Of a stretch of DNA of 11,909 bases, positions 1-7,876 are shown one piece after another. A program made the position numbers and the translations under genes. The number at the start of each line of letters is the position of its first letter. The stretch's first letter is position 1. Under the pieces are notes generated by a model. That model was not told the origin of the DNA and searched no databases. It worked only from the letters and a program-made list of their open reading frames with translations. The stretch is from Spirochaetota bacterium (GTDB taxonomy: Bacteria > Spirochaetota > Spirochaetia > DTKZ01), in contig JAKQWJ010000326.1 of the NCBI GenBank assembly GCA_029562045.1, positions 1 through 11,909 of the forward strand, given 5' to 3'.

Positions 1-1
1 T

Positions 2-964
2 ACCAACTTTGCCGCGGACCTCACCATCATGGAGGAGGGGCACGAGCTGATCCACCGCCTGGAGACCGGAGGCAGGCTGCCCATGATCACCTCCTGCAGC
101 CCGGGGTGGATCAAATTCATCGAACATTTCTATCCCGAGTCTCTGGGGCACCTCTCCACCTGCAAATCCCCCCAGCAGATGTTCGGATCGGTGGCCAAGA
201 CCTATTTCGCCGAGAAAGCCGGGATCGATCCCCGGAACATCGTGGTGGTATCCATCATGCCCTGCACCGCCAAGAAGTACGAGGCCCGGCGGGAGGAGAT
301 GACCGGGGCCTTCGACTACTGGAAGGACCGTCTGCACCTGCTGGATCGGGAGCGCTTCTACGATGTGGACTTCTCCCTGTCCACCCGGGAACTGGCCCGG
401 ATGCTGAAGCAGGCGGGAATCAGATTCGAAACGCTTCCGGATGAAAACTTCGACGACCCGCTGGGGGAGAGCACCGGGGCGGCGGTCATCTTCGGGGCCA
501 CCGGGGGTGTCATGGAGGCCGCCCTCAGGACCGCCTACGAGGTGGTCACCCGGAAGACCCTCCCCAGCCTGGACCTGACGGCGGTTCGGGGGATGGACGG
601 GGTGAAGGCCGCGGACATAGACCTGAACGGCACGGTTCTGAAGGTGGCGGTGGCCCACACCTTGAAGAACGCCCGGGTCCTGCTGGAGGAGATCAAGGCC
701 GGCACATCGCCCTACGCCTTCATCGAGGTCATGACCTGTCCCGGGGGCTGCCTCGGGGGGGGAGGACAGCCCATCCCGACGAACTCGGAGATCCGCAAAA
801 GACGGGCCGAATCGATCTACCGGGAAGACATGGGAAAGGGGATCCGCAAATCCCACGAGAACCCCGCCATCATGCGGCTCTACAAGGACTTTCTCGGCGA
901 GCCCCTGGGGCGGAAATCCCACAACCTGCTGCACACCGCCTACACCCCCCGGGGGGTGTACTGA
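2..964 (+). CDS. [FeFe] hydrogenase, catalytic H-cluster domain (5' truncated by window edge)
   Basis: Catalytic part of an iron-only hydrogenase, which interconverts protons plus electrons and H2 in the cytoplasm of fermentative anaerobes. The frame is open to the left edge, so the N-terminal ferredoxin-like domains lie outside the window. From the first ATG at 29 (311 residues to the stop) the three H-cluster motifs are visible: L1 as TSCSPGW near residue 22, L2 as MPCTAKKYE near residue 77, and L3 as EVMTCPGGCLGGGGQP near residue 235. ATGGVMEAALR and the KSHEN motif near the C-terminus also fit. L1 has Ser where the Clostridium pasteurianum enzyme CpI has its second Cys (TSCCPGW), and the stretch STCKSPQQ has Cys where CpI has Ala. 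A short extra segment with a YWKDR motif between L2 and L3 recalls, from memory, NAD(P)-linked or bifurcating HndD-type subunits; partner subunits would lie to the left. Family call is certain, subtype is inferred. Confidence 0.96.
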   Translation, partial: TNFAADLTIMEEGHELIHRLETGGRLPMITSCSPGWIKFIEHFYPESLGHLSTCKSPQQMFGSVAKTYFAEKAGIDPRNIVVVSIMPCTAKKYEARREEMTGAFDYWKDRLHLLDRERFYDVDFSLSTRELARMLKQAGIRFETLPDENFDDPLGESTGAAVIFGATGGVMEAALRTAYEVVTRKTLPSLDLTAVRGMDGVKAADIDLNGTVLKVAVAHTLKNARVLLEEIKAGTSPYAFIEVMTCPGGCLGGGGQPIPTNSEIRKRRAESIYREDMGKGIRKSHENPAIMRLYKDFLGEPLGRKSHNLLHTAYTPRGVY

Positions 965-973
965 GATTCCGGC

Positions 974-997
974 GGGCGGCGGACCCTTCCGCCGCCC
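974..997. terminator. Hairpin between convergent hydrogenase and dedA genes
   Basis: GGGCGGCGGA (974-983) and TCCGCCGCCC (988-997) form a perfect 10-bp stem with a 4-nt loop. It starts 9 nt after the hydrogenase stop and sits just past the dedA stop, so it can end both transcripts. Neither side has a U-tract, so it may be a 3'-end stabilising structure or a Rho-assisted terminator. Confidence 0.6.
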
Positions 998-1000
998 GGC

Positions 1001-1633
1001 TCATTCCCCCGTTCCCTTCGTCCGCCGCAGTCCTTTCCATAAAAGGTAGGCGGCGAAGAGGACTCCCAACCCCACAAAAACCCAGGTGAGTTCGTCGTAA
1101 TATCTTTCCAGGACCTCTTTCCGGCTGTACAGATGAAAACCCAGCAGGGCGAGGATGACATTCCAGATGCCGGAGCCCAGAAGGGTGAACAGCAGAAAAT
1201 CCCGCATCCTCATTCCCGCCAGCCCCGCGGGCAGCGAGATGAGCTGCCGGATGGCGGGAATGAGCCGCCCGATGAGGGTCGAGACCTTCCCGTACCTCAG
1301 GAAAAACGCCTCCGCCTTCTCCAGGGCCCCCCGGTCGATGAGGAGGAAACGGGCCGCCCGGGTATCGGCGAACCGGTACAGGAGACTTCTCCCCAGATGC
1401 CGGGCGAGCCAGTAGTTGACCAGCGCCCCCAGGATGCTCCCCAGTATCCCTGCAAGGACCACCCCCGCCAGGGACAGTTCCCCCTGGGCGGCCTTCCAGG
1501 CCGCGGGGGGCACCACGATCTCCGATGGGAAGGGTATGAAGGAGCTTTCGATGGTCATCAGCAGCAGGACCATGCCGTAACCGATGTGGGTCATGTAATA
1601 ATCGATGAGTCCCGAAAAAAGGCTCCGCACCAT
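1001..1633 (-). CDS. DedA-family (SNARE-associated/VTT domain) inner-membrane protein
   Basis: A 210-residue polytopic membrane protein. DedA proteins are envelope transporters or flippases; some members recycle undecaprenyl phosphate or phosphatidylethanolamine across the cytoplasmic membrane. Family hallmarks are visible: the re-entrant hairpin motif ESSFIPFPSE near residues 28-37, and GRLIPAIRQLISLPAG near residues 118-133. Hydrophobic segments lie near residues 15-28, 50-75, 120-140, 142-165 and 180-202. The length is normal for the family. The frame also opens at 1702, but I choose the ATG at 1633: the residues before it are Pro/Arg-rich and unlike the family, and a good promoter ends 7 nt upstream of this ATG. 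No Shine-Dalgarno is present. It is divergent from the chemoreceptor and convergent with the hydrogenase; nothing in the context fixes its substrate. Confidence 0.93.
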   Translation of the reverse strand: MVRSLFSGLIDYYMTHIGYGMVLLLMTIESSFIPFPSEIVVPPAAWKAAQGELSLAGVVLAGILGSILGALVNYWLARHLGRSLLYRFADTRAARFLLIDRGALEKAEAFFLRYGKVSTLIGRLIPAIRQLISLPAGLAGMRMRDFLLFTLLGSGIWNVILALLGFHLYSRKEVLERYYDELTWVFVGLGVLFAAYLLWKGLRRTKGTGE

Positions 1634-1640
1634 GGGAAAG

Positions 1641-1669
1641 GTTATAGAGTCTCGCCGGAGTTTTGACAA
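1641..1669 (-). promoter_or_regulatory. Sigma70-like promoter of dedA, apparently leaderless
   Basis: On the minus strand TTGTCA (1664-1669), a 17-nt spacer and TATAAC (1641-1646) form a near-consensus promoter. Only 7 nt (1634-1640) separate the -10 box from the dedA ATG. Transcription would start at or one base before the start codon, and there is no Shine-Dalgarno. Confidence 0.75.
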
Positions 1670-1704
1670 TCCGCGAAAGGGTCGGTCCGGAGGGGGCGGC
1701 AAAC

Positions 1705-1733
1705 TTGATGTATTTCCGCCGTTACGTTAAGAT
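1705..1733 (+). promoter_or_regulatory. Sigma70-like promoter of the chemoreceptor gene, apparently leaderless
   Basis: TTGATG (1705-1710), a 17-nt spacer and TAAGAT (1728-1733) lie 6 nt before the ATG at 1740, placing +1 on the A of the start codon. No purine-rich Shine-Dalgarno precedes the ATG. I see no sigma28-type (flagellar) promoter here. The -35 box is about 35 nt from that of the divergent dedA promoter. Confidence 0.7.
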
Positions 1734-1739
1734 CGCCCC

Positions 1740-3899
1740 ATGCGCACCCTCAGAAGCAAATTGCTGCTGTACATCCTCAGCGCCGTCTTCATCCTGGTTT
1801 CCTCCTCCTACGCCTATCTCGTCTATCTGGCCAATTCCGCCCTCACCGATTACGCCTATCGGAACAGCGAAGCCGCCGCCCGGCGTTATGCCGGTGAGGC
1901 GGAAAAAAAGCTGCACTCCGCCACGGACATGGTGACGGGCCTGGCCAGGAGCGTGGAGGCGCTGAAACACTCAGGTCTGACCGACAGGCGGATCCTCCGA
2001 GATCTTTTTCTGGGGCAGATGGAGGCCCACCCCTGGATCCTCACCCTGTGGCTCATGTTCGAACCCAATCACTGGGACGGCCGGGACGGGGACGACAAGT
2101 TCATACCCTTCGTTTACCGCGCCGCGGAGGGACCCGTCTGGGACCCCGCGAACGACGACACGGTCTACGAGGACGATTATAAAGGTGATTACTTTCGGAT
2201 TCCCAAGGAACGGGATTCCCTTGTCATTCTGGACCCCTACTCCGACGACGCGGGTTCGGGGGAAAAAACCCTCATGACCTCGGTCTGCGTTCCGGTTAAG
2301 ACCGCCGACGGCGCCTTCCTGGGCGTTCTGGGAATCGACATGGCCCTGGACTCCTTCGTGGACCTCCTGGGGGGGTTTTCCCTTTTCGACTCGGGCTACG
2401 GCGCCATCATTTCCCACAATGGAACCATGGTGGCCCACCCCGACCCGTCCCTGATAGGGACCTCGGTTCTTGACGTGGAAACCCCGGAAGGGATCGACGC
2501 TTTTCGGGCCGTCGTGGATGCGGGAACCCCGCGATCCCTCACCACCTACTCGAAAGTGCGAAAAGAGAACGTCCACCGGAATCTCGTTCCCATCGACGCC
2601 GCGGGCATTCGGTGGGTCTTCACCAGCACCGTTCCCACCCGGGAACTCTTAGGAAAGCCCCGCCAGGTCATCTTCGCCATCATCCTGTCCGCGGCGGCGA
2701 TTCTCCTCATTTCGACCCTGGTGGTCACCCGGATCGCCTTCGGCATCACCCGGCCCATCGGGGACATCACCCGGGCGTTGGAGGAGATTTCCACCGGAGA
2801 CTTCACCCGGGCGGTGCGGGTGGCATCGAACGACGAAATAGGCCTCCTGGGGAAGGGCTTCAACGATCTGACCTCCCGGCTCCGGGGGACGATGATCCGC
2901 ATCCAGGAATCCGACGCCCGGCTGGCGGAAATTGGAAAAAGCCTGGCCCTGGAGATGGAGACCACATCAGGGTCCATTTCCCGGGTCACCCGGAACATCC
3001 ATGTCATCAGGGAGAAGATCCTGGAGCAGGCCTCGGGGGTGCGGGAGACGTCCACGGGGGTCGGCCAGGTGGCGAAAAACATCGCCCGGCTGGATTCGCT
3101 CATCGAAGAGCAGGCCGCGGGGATCACCGAGTCCTCCGCCTCCATCGAGGAGATGGTGGCTAATATCCGGTCCGTCACCGGCAACATCGAAAAGATGGGC
3201 GGGAACTTTTCGGAGCTTCTGAAGACGGCGGAGGAAGGCAAGAGCCGCCTCCATCTGGCAAACCAGCGGGTCGCACAAATCTCCCGGCAATCCCAGGGGC
3301 TGCAGGAAACGAACTCCGTCATATCGCACATCGCCTCCCAGACCAATCTATTGTCCATGAACGCCGCCATCGAAGCCGCCCACGCCGGGGAGTACGGCCG
3401 GGGCTTCGCCGTGGTGGCCGACGAGATCCGGAAACTGGCCGAATCCGCGTCGGAGCAATCAAAAAACACCGCCCGGGAACTGAAGTCCGTAAAGGAATCC
3501 ATCGATCTGGTGGTGGAATCCACGGAGGAGACGGTGAAAACCTTCGACGGAATTTTCTCCCGGATCCAGGAGGTGGACCTCCTGATAGGCGAGATAAAGG
3601 CCGCCATGACCGAGCAGAGTTCCGGCAGCCGCCAGGTCCTGGAGGCCCTGGTGCATATCAACGCCGGGACCTCGGAGATCCGAAGCGGAGCCGGAGAGAT
3701 GAAAACCGCCGGAGAGATGATCCATGCCGAGGCCCTGGGCCTCTCCCGGATAACCGCGGAGGTGGAAAACGGCATCGACGAAATCGGCGCCGAGGCGCGG
3801 AAAATCACCTCCTCCGTTCAGGACGTGTCCCGCCTGGCGGAGGACAATAAAAAACAGATTTTCGCGGTGAACACGGAGCTGCGGAAGTTCCGGGTCTGA
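1740..3899 (+). CDS. Methyl-accepting chemotaxis protein with periplasmic dCache sensor and HAMP domain
   Basis: A 719-residue transmembrane chemoreceptor that binds a ligand outside the membrane and controls CheA/CheW and so flagellar rotation. Order: TM1 about residues 9-30; double-Cache-type sensor about 35-300, with the Cache-like run DPYSDDAGSG followed by LMTSVCVPV and LGVLGID; TM2 about 309-335; HAMP about 335-388 (TRPI start, FNDLTSRL end); then a long coiled-coil signalling domain. The conserved hairpin tip is about 526-562, containing NLLSMNAAIEAAHAGE and GRGFAVVADEIRKLAE. Ser replaces the usual Ala in NLLAMN, which I associate with spirochaete and clostridial receptors. The C-terminus ends in LRKFRV, so there is no CheR/CheB-tethering pentapeptide. 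The ligand cannot be read from the sequence; I do not see a clear amino-acid-binding Cache motif. It is monocistronic, with no che genes in the window. Confidence 0.95.
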   Translation: MRTLRSKLLLYILSAVFILVSSSYAYLVYLANSALTDYAYRNSEAAARRYAGEAEKKLHSATDMVTGLARSVEALKHSGLTDRRILRDLFLGQMEAHPWILTLWLMFEPNHWDGRDGDDKFIPFVYRAAEGPVWDPANDDTVYEDDYKGDYFRIPKERDSLVILDPYSDDAGSGEKTLMTSVCVPVKTADGAFLGVLGIDMALDSFVDLLGGFSLFDSGYGAIISHNGTMVAHPDPSLIGTSVLDVETPEGIDAFRAVVDAGTPRSLTTYSKVRKENVHRNLVPIDAAGIRWVFTSTVPTRELLGKPRQVIFAIILSAAAILLISTLVVTRIAFGITRPIGDITRALEEISTGDFTRAVRVASNDEIGLLGKGFNDLTSRLRGTMIRIQESDARLAEIGKSLALEMETTSGSISRVTRNIHVIREKILEQASGVRETSTGVGQVAKNIARLDSLIEEQAAGITESSASIEEMVANIRSVTGNIEKMGGNFSELLKTAEEGKSRLHLANQRVAQISRQSQGLQETNSVISHIASQTNLLSMNAAIEAAHAGEYGRGFAVVADEIRKLAESASEQSKNTARELKSVKESIDLVVESTEETVKTFDGIFSRIQEVDLLIGEIKAAMTEQSSGSRQVLEALVHINAGTSEIRSGAGEMKTAGEMIHAEALGLSRITAEVENGIDEIGAEARKITSSVQDVSRLAEDNKKQIFAVNTELRKFRV

Positions 3900-3900
3900 A

Positions 3901-4016
3901 GCCCGGGAAGATCCCCGGGCGGCCCGGGGACCTTCCCGGGCCGCCCGGCCTGCTTCGCAGTGTCGGCGCCCCGGATGTCCGGGGCGCCCCGCGTCCCGCC
4001 CCATGGCGGAGGCGGG
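3901..4016. repeat. Block of stacked GC hairpins between the chemoreceptor and DJ-1 genes
   Basis: This 141-nt non-coding gap between convergent genes holds several inverted repeats in series. GCCCGGG (3901-3907) pairs with CCCGGGC (3914-3920). A 14-bp perfect stem, 3915-3928 with 3935-3948, has the 6-nt loop GACCTT. GGCGCCCCGG (3965-3974) pairs with CCGGGGCGCC (3979-3988) around the loop ATGT. CCCGCC (3995-4000) pairs with GGCGGG (4011-4016). The first two share bases and are mutually exclusive. I see no coding potential. Confidence 0.8.
3915..3948. terminator. 14-bp stem-loop, probable bidirectional terminator of the chemoreceptor and DJ-1 transcripts
   Basis: The longest perfect stem in the gap begins 16 nt after the chemoreceptor stop codon. 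It is very GC-rich with a 6-nt loop. No U-tract follows on either strand, so the termination role is inferred from position and stability. Confidence 0.5.
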
Positions 4017-4040
4017 CGCGCCCTGCCGCGGGAAGAGCCC

Positions 4041-4586
4041 CTACTTCTGCAGGGTGCCTTTCCGGATCTTTTCCGCCTCCCCGGGGCCGACGATCTTTTC
4101 GATCAGCGCCAGGGCGAACTCCGCCGCCGTGCCGGGGCCCCGGGAGGTGATCAGGTTGCCGTCCACCACCACCCTGTCGGGGGAAAACACGGCGTCCCGC
4201 ACCTCTTTTTCGAAGCCCGGGTAGCAGGTGAAACGCCGGCCCCGGAGGAGCCCGTGGGCTCCCAGCACCACCGCCGGAGCGGCGCAGATGGCCGCGACGA
4301 TTTTTCCTCCCTCCAGGGCCCTGCGGACCAGGTCCACGGCGGCGGCGGAATCGGCGATGTTCCGCGCCCCCGGCATCCCTCCCGGCAGAACGACCCCGTC
4401 CATATCCCCGGAGAGCCTGCCCAGCTCCACATCGGCGGATATGGTCACCCCGTGGGACCCGGTTGCCGTTTTTCCCGCCACCCCGACGGCCAGGACCTCG
4501 ACCCCGGCGCGGCGCAGAAAATCGATGGGGGTGACGGCCTCGACTTCCTCGAAACCGTCGGCCAAAAGAACGGCGATCTTTTTCAT
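4041..4586 (-). CDS. DJ-1/PfpI (ThiJ/YajL-like) family protein
   Basis: A 181-residue cytoplasmic protein of the DJ-1/PfpI superfamily. Members include glyoxalase/deglycase-like and redox-protective proteins; the older name, thiazole-phosphate kinase ThiJ, is misleading. The fold's signatures are visible: the N-terminal strand ending in LLADGFEEVEA with the conserved Glu at position 16, VLPGGMPGA near 67-74, and the nucleophile elbow AAICAAPAVVLG with Cys101. No His is seen in the YPGFEKE stretch where human DJ-1 has His126; YajL-type proteins vary here. The length is normal. It follows the response regulator by 29 nt on the same strand and could receive read-through, but it has its own promoter. 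The stress role is a family inference. Confidence 0.92.
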   Translation of the reverse strand: MKKIAVLLADGFEEVEAVTPIDFLRRAGVEVLAVGVAGKTATGSHGVTISADVELGRLSGDMDGVVLPGGMPGARNIADSAAAVDLVRRALEGGKIVAAICAAPAVVLGAHGLLRGRRFTCYPGFEKEVRDAVFSPDRVVVDGNLITSRGPGTAAEFALALIEKIVGPGEAEKIRKGTLQK

Positions 4587-4592
4587 GTATTC

Positions 4593-4615
4593 ATTGTAGA
4601 TTCCGCCGCCCCTTT

Positions 4616-4621
<6 letters not shown>
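4593..4621 (-). promoter_or_regulatory. Sigma70-like promoter of the DJ-1 gene, apparently leaderless
   Basis: On the minus strand TTGTAG (4616-4621), a 17-nt spacer and TACAAT (4593-4598) lie 6 nt (4587-4592) before the ATG, putting +1 on the start codon. The last three bases of the -35 box are the TAG stop codon of the response-regulator gene. No Shine-Dalgarno is present. Confidence 0.7.
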
Positions 4622-5964
<1,343 letters not shown>

Positions 5965-5968
<4 letters not shown>

Positions 5969-7257
5969 GGCGAAGCCGCCCCCGGCAGCGTCACCACCGC
6001 CTCCGTCCCTCCGCCGTCCCGGGAAAGGAGGCGCAGACTGCCTCCCGCCGCCTCGACAAAGCGCCGGGAAACCGCCAGGCCGATCCCGGACCCCCGGGTC
6101 TTGGTCGTAAAGAAGGGATCGAAGATCCGTTCCGCGGCCCCGTCAGGCAGACCCTTCCCCCGGTCGAGGATGCGGACCACCGCGGTGCTTTTTGACGACT
6201 TCACCTCCACCTCCACCCCGCTTTTTCCGGGCCGGGGAGGCCCGCTTTCTTCCATGCTCTCCACCGCATTTTTCAGCAGGTTTTCCAGAACCGTCCGCAG
6301 AAGCTGCGGATCGAACAGGGCCCCCACCGGGACATCCGGAGGGGTGTAGCCGATGGGAAAGGAGAACCTCTTCAGCATATCCCCCACAAAGGATCCCAGA
6401 TCGACGGGCCGGGGCTCCCCCCGGGGGTTGCGGAGAAACTCCCCCACCCGATCCACCAGATGGGTCAGCCTGTCGGTTTCCTCCTCGATGATCTCGAGGT
6501 TTTTGCGGTGCTCTTCCGGGGCGGTCCGCCGCAGCGTTGCGGTCTGGATTTTGATCGCCCCCAGGGGGTTCTTGATTTCGTGGGTCAGGGTCCGGGCCGC
6601 CTCGCCCAGACCCACGAGCCGGCGGGCTCTCTCTTCCCGCTGCCGGTACCCCCGGTTTTTCCGGTACATCCGGGAAACCGCGAAAAGGGCCGCCACCAGG
6701 GCGGCGGGGACGATGTACAGACCGAAACGCAGCGGGACCTGCCGGCGGCTCCACTCGTTCACGTCGATCTCCAGATACAGCCACCGCGCCGGGTCCACCG
6801 CCGGCAAAAGGCCCCGCTCCATAGGGAAACCGTCCCTGCCGGCCCGGGGACGATGCATCATTCTCCCCATGCCCCGGGGGCCCGCCTGCGGAAAGCCGAC
6901 AAGGCGGACCAGGGCCAGACTCCGGCCGGTCAGCCTGAACTCCGGATACCCCCTGCCCCTTTCCCGGGGGGAAAGGACCTCCGGAGCCGTGCCCATCCGG
7001 AAGGCCGCGGGCCCGGCGGCGGGGTAGACGCCGAATCCCAGGATGTCGGGCCTCAGGGACTGGAGGCTTTCGGTGTCCCCGGTGGCCACCAGCTCCAGAA
7101 GATCCAGGGCCAGCCGCTCCGCCTCGAACTCCAAAGTCCGGCGGTTGTGCTCGCTTTCCCGATTCAGCGAAAAGTAGGTCGTGAATATCAGGGCGAGAAA
7201 AACAGGAATCACCACGGCGAAAAAGAGAAGGTCCTCTTTTATCTTTTCGATCCCCAT
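5965..7257 (-). CDS. Membrane sensor histidine kinase, partner of the NtrC-type regulator
   Basis: A 430-residue two-TM sensor kinase. TM1 is about residues 9-30, the extracytoplasmic sensor loop about 31-177, and TM2 about 178-197. The DHp domain has the H-box THEIKNPLG with phospho-accepting His226. The ATPase domain has N-box ENLLKNAVE (Asn326/Asn330), G1 DRGKG (365-369), F-box IFDPFFTTK and G2 GSGIGLAVS (389-397). There is no HAMP domain: only about 28 residues separate TM2 from His226. The sensor loop matches no named domain that I recognise. It holds a Met/His/Arg/Gly-rich run (GPRGMGRMMHRPRAGR, 127-142) that might bind metal or polyanions. The kinase is first in an operon with the regulator and has its own weak leaderless promoter. 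Its signal is unknown. Confidence 0.95.
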
Positions 7258-7263
7258 GGGAAT

Positions 7264-7292
7264 AACTTACACCGGAATAAAAAAAGGGGCCA
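7264..7292 (-). promoter_or_regulatory. Probable leaderless promoter of the kinase-regulator operon
   Basis: On the minus strand TAAGTT (7264-7269) ends 6 nt before the kinase ATG, matching the spacing at other genes here. At a 17-nt spacer the -35 would be TGGCCC (7287-7292), a poor match that overlaps the stem of the preceding terminator. No Shine-Dalgarno precedes the ATG. Weak on its own; supported by the shared pattern. Confidence 0.45.
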
Positions 7293-7315
7293 GCGCGACG
7301 AGCCGCGCCGACCCC
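7279..7315 (-). terminator. Intrinsic terminator of the exported-protein gene
   Basis: On the minus strand bases 7315 to 7286 fold into a 12-bp stem (ten Watson-Crick and two G-U pairs) with a short loop, followed directly by seven T (7285-7279). It begins 16 nt after the stop codon of the exported-protein gene. It separates that gene from the kinase-regulator operon, so the two are separate transcription units. Confidence 0.9.
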
Positions 7316-7331
7316 CCTTCCCGCAGACTGT

Positions 7332-7820
7332 TTACCAGCCCTGTCCGCCGGGGCCCGTCCTCCGTCCCCGGTCGGGTCCGTCCATCCAGCGTCCCTGGCC
7401 GGGCCGCCCATAACCCCGGTCGTCCCAGCGGCCGCCCCCCCGATGATGGGGCATTCCGCCCCGGCCGTAGTACCTGTTTGCGGAAAGATCGTAGGTCTTT
7501 CCGTCGATGGTGATCTTCTCCGCCAGCACATGGTCGAGATTGGGCCGCAGGGCGCGGGGACCGGGCTGGACCTTGTAGCCTTCCACGGTCATCTTGAGCC
7601 CCGGCTTGGCCGCTCTGGCCTGCCGCATCATGCCGGGGGCCATCACCGCCCAGGCCTTCCCTCCCACATTCAGCTCCGGATACCCGTCGGTGAACTGAAG
7701 GGTCCCCGTCAGGGTGACCTTTTCCCGGTTCTCGATGAAGGGGTCCTCCTGGGCCCCCGCCGCGTAAAGACCCGCCGCCAGAACGGCGAAAATCGCAAGA
7801 ACAAGAAGTTTCTTTTTCAT
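7332..7820 (-). CDS. Small exported protein, possibly OB-fold, with Gly/Arg/Trp-rich tail; sigma54-dependent
   Basis: A 162-residue protein of no family I recognise with confidence. Residues 1-23 are a clear Sec signal peptide: a KKK n-region, a hydrophobic core and cleavage after AGA before QE. Residues about 34-112 look like a compact beta domain: alternating strands VTLTGTLQF, KAWAVMA, KMTVEGYKV and EKITIDGKTYDL recall OB-fold periplasmic proteins, but this is inference. Residues 117-162 form a low-complexity tail rich in Gly, Arg, Trp, Asp and Pro, with MPHHRGG near 123-129. I chose the ATG at 7820 because GGAGG lies 5 nt upstream and the signal peptide starts there; the longer frame from 7877 runs through the promoter. 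It has a sigma54 promoter and its own terminator, and lies next to a kinase/NtrC pair that probably controls it. A periplasmic or envelope-stress role is a guess. Confidence 0.85.
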   Translation of the reverse strand: MKKKLLVLAIFAVLAAGLYAAGAQEDPFIENREKVTLTGTLQFTDGYPELNVGGKAWAVMAPGMMRQARAAKPGLKMTVEGYKVQPGPRALRPNLDHVLAEKITIDGKTYDLSANRYYGRGGMPHHRGGGRWDDRGYGRPGQGRWMDGPDRGRRTGPGGQGW

Positions 7821-7825
7821 GGTTT

Positions 7826-7830
7826 CCTCC
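7826..7830 (-). promoter_or_regulatory. Strong Shine-Dalgarno of the exported-protein gene
   Basis: On the minus strand GGAGG lies 5 nt before the ATG at 7820. It decides the start over the in-frame ATGs at 7832 and 7877, and contrasts with the SD-less starts of most transcription-unit first genes in this window. Confidence 0.85.
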
Positions 7831-7860
7831 ATGGTTTCTTTCTCCCCATGCTTTATATAA

Positions 7861-7876
7861 AGCAAATGGTGTGCCA
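7861..7876 (-). promoter_or_regulatory. Sigma54 (RpoN) -24/-12 promoter of the exported-protein gene
   Basis: On the minus strand TGGCACACCATTTGCT matches the sigma54 consensus TGGCACG-N4-TTGCW at every defined position except one (A for G). The GG (-24) and GC (-12) are at the correct spacing. The start would be near 7850, giving a leader of about 30 nt that contains the GGAGG Shine-Dalgarno. The next operon encodes an NtrC-type activator with the sigma54-contacting GAFTGA loop. No good -35/-10 sigma70 pair is seen here. Confidence 0.88.

Noticed and set aside
1634..1702. Upstream start at 1702 for dedA
   Set aside because: The 23 extra residues are Pro/Arg-rich, unlike the family N-terminus, and overlap the predicted dedA promoter.
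2546..3808. Minus-strand open frame (420 codons) opposite the chemoreceptor
   Set aside because: Its Ser/Arg/Met-rich translation has no recognisable domain and mirrors the coiled-coil codons of the chemoreceptor.
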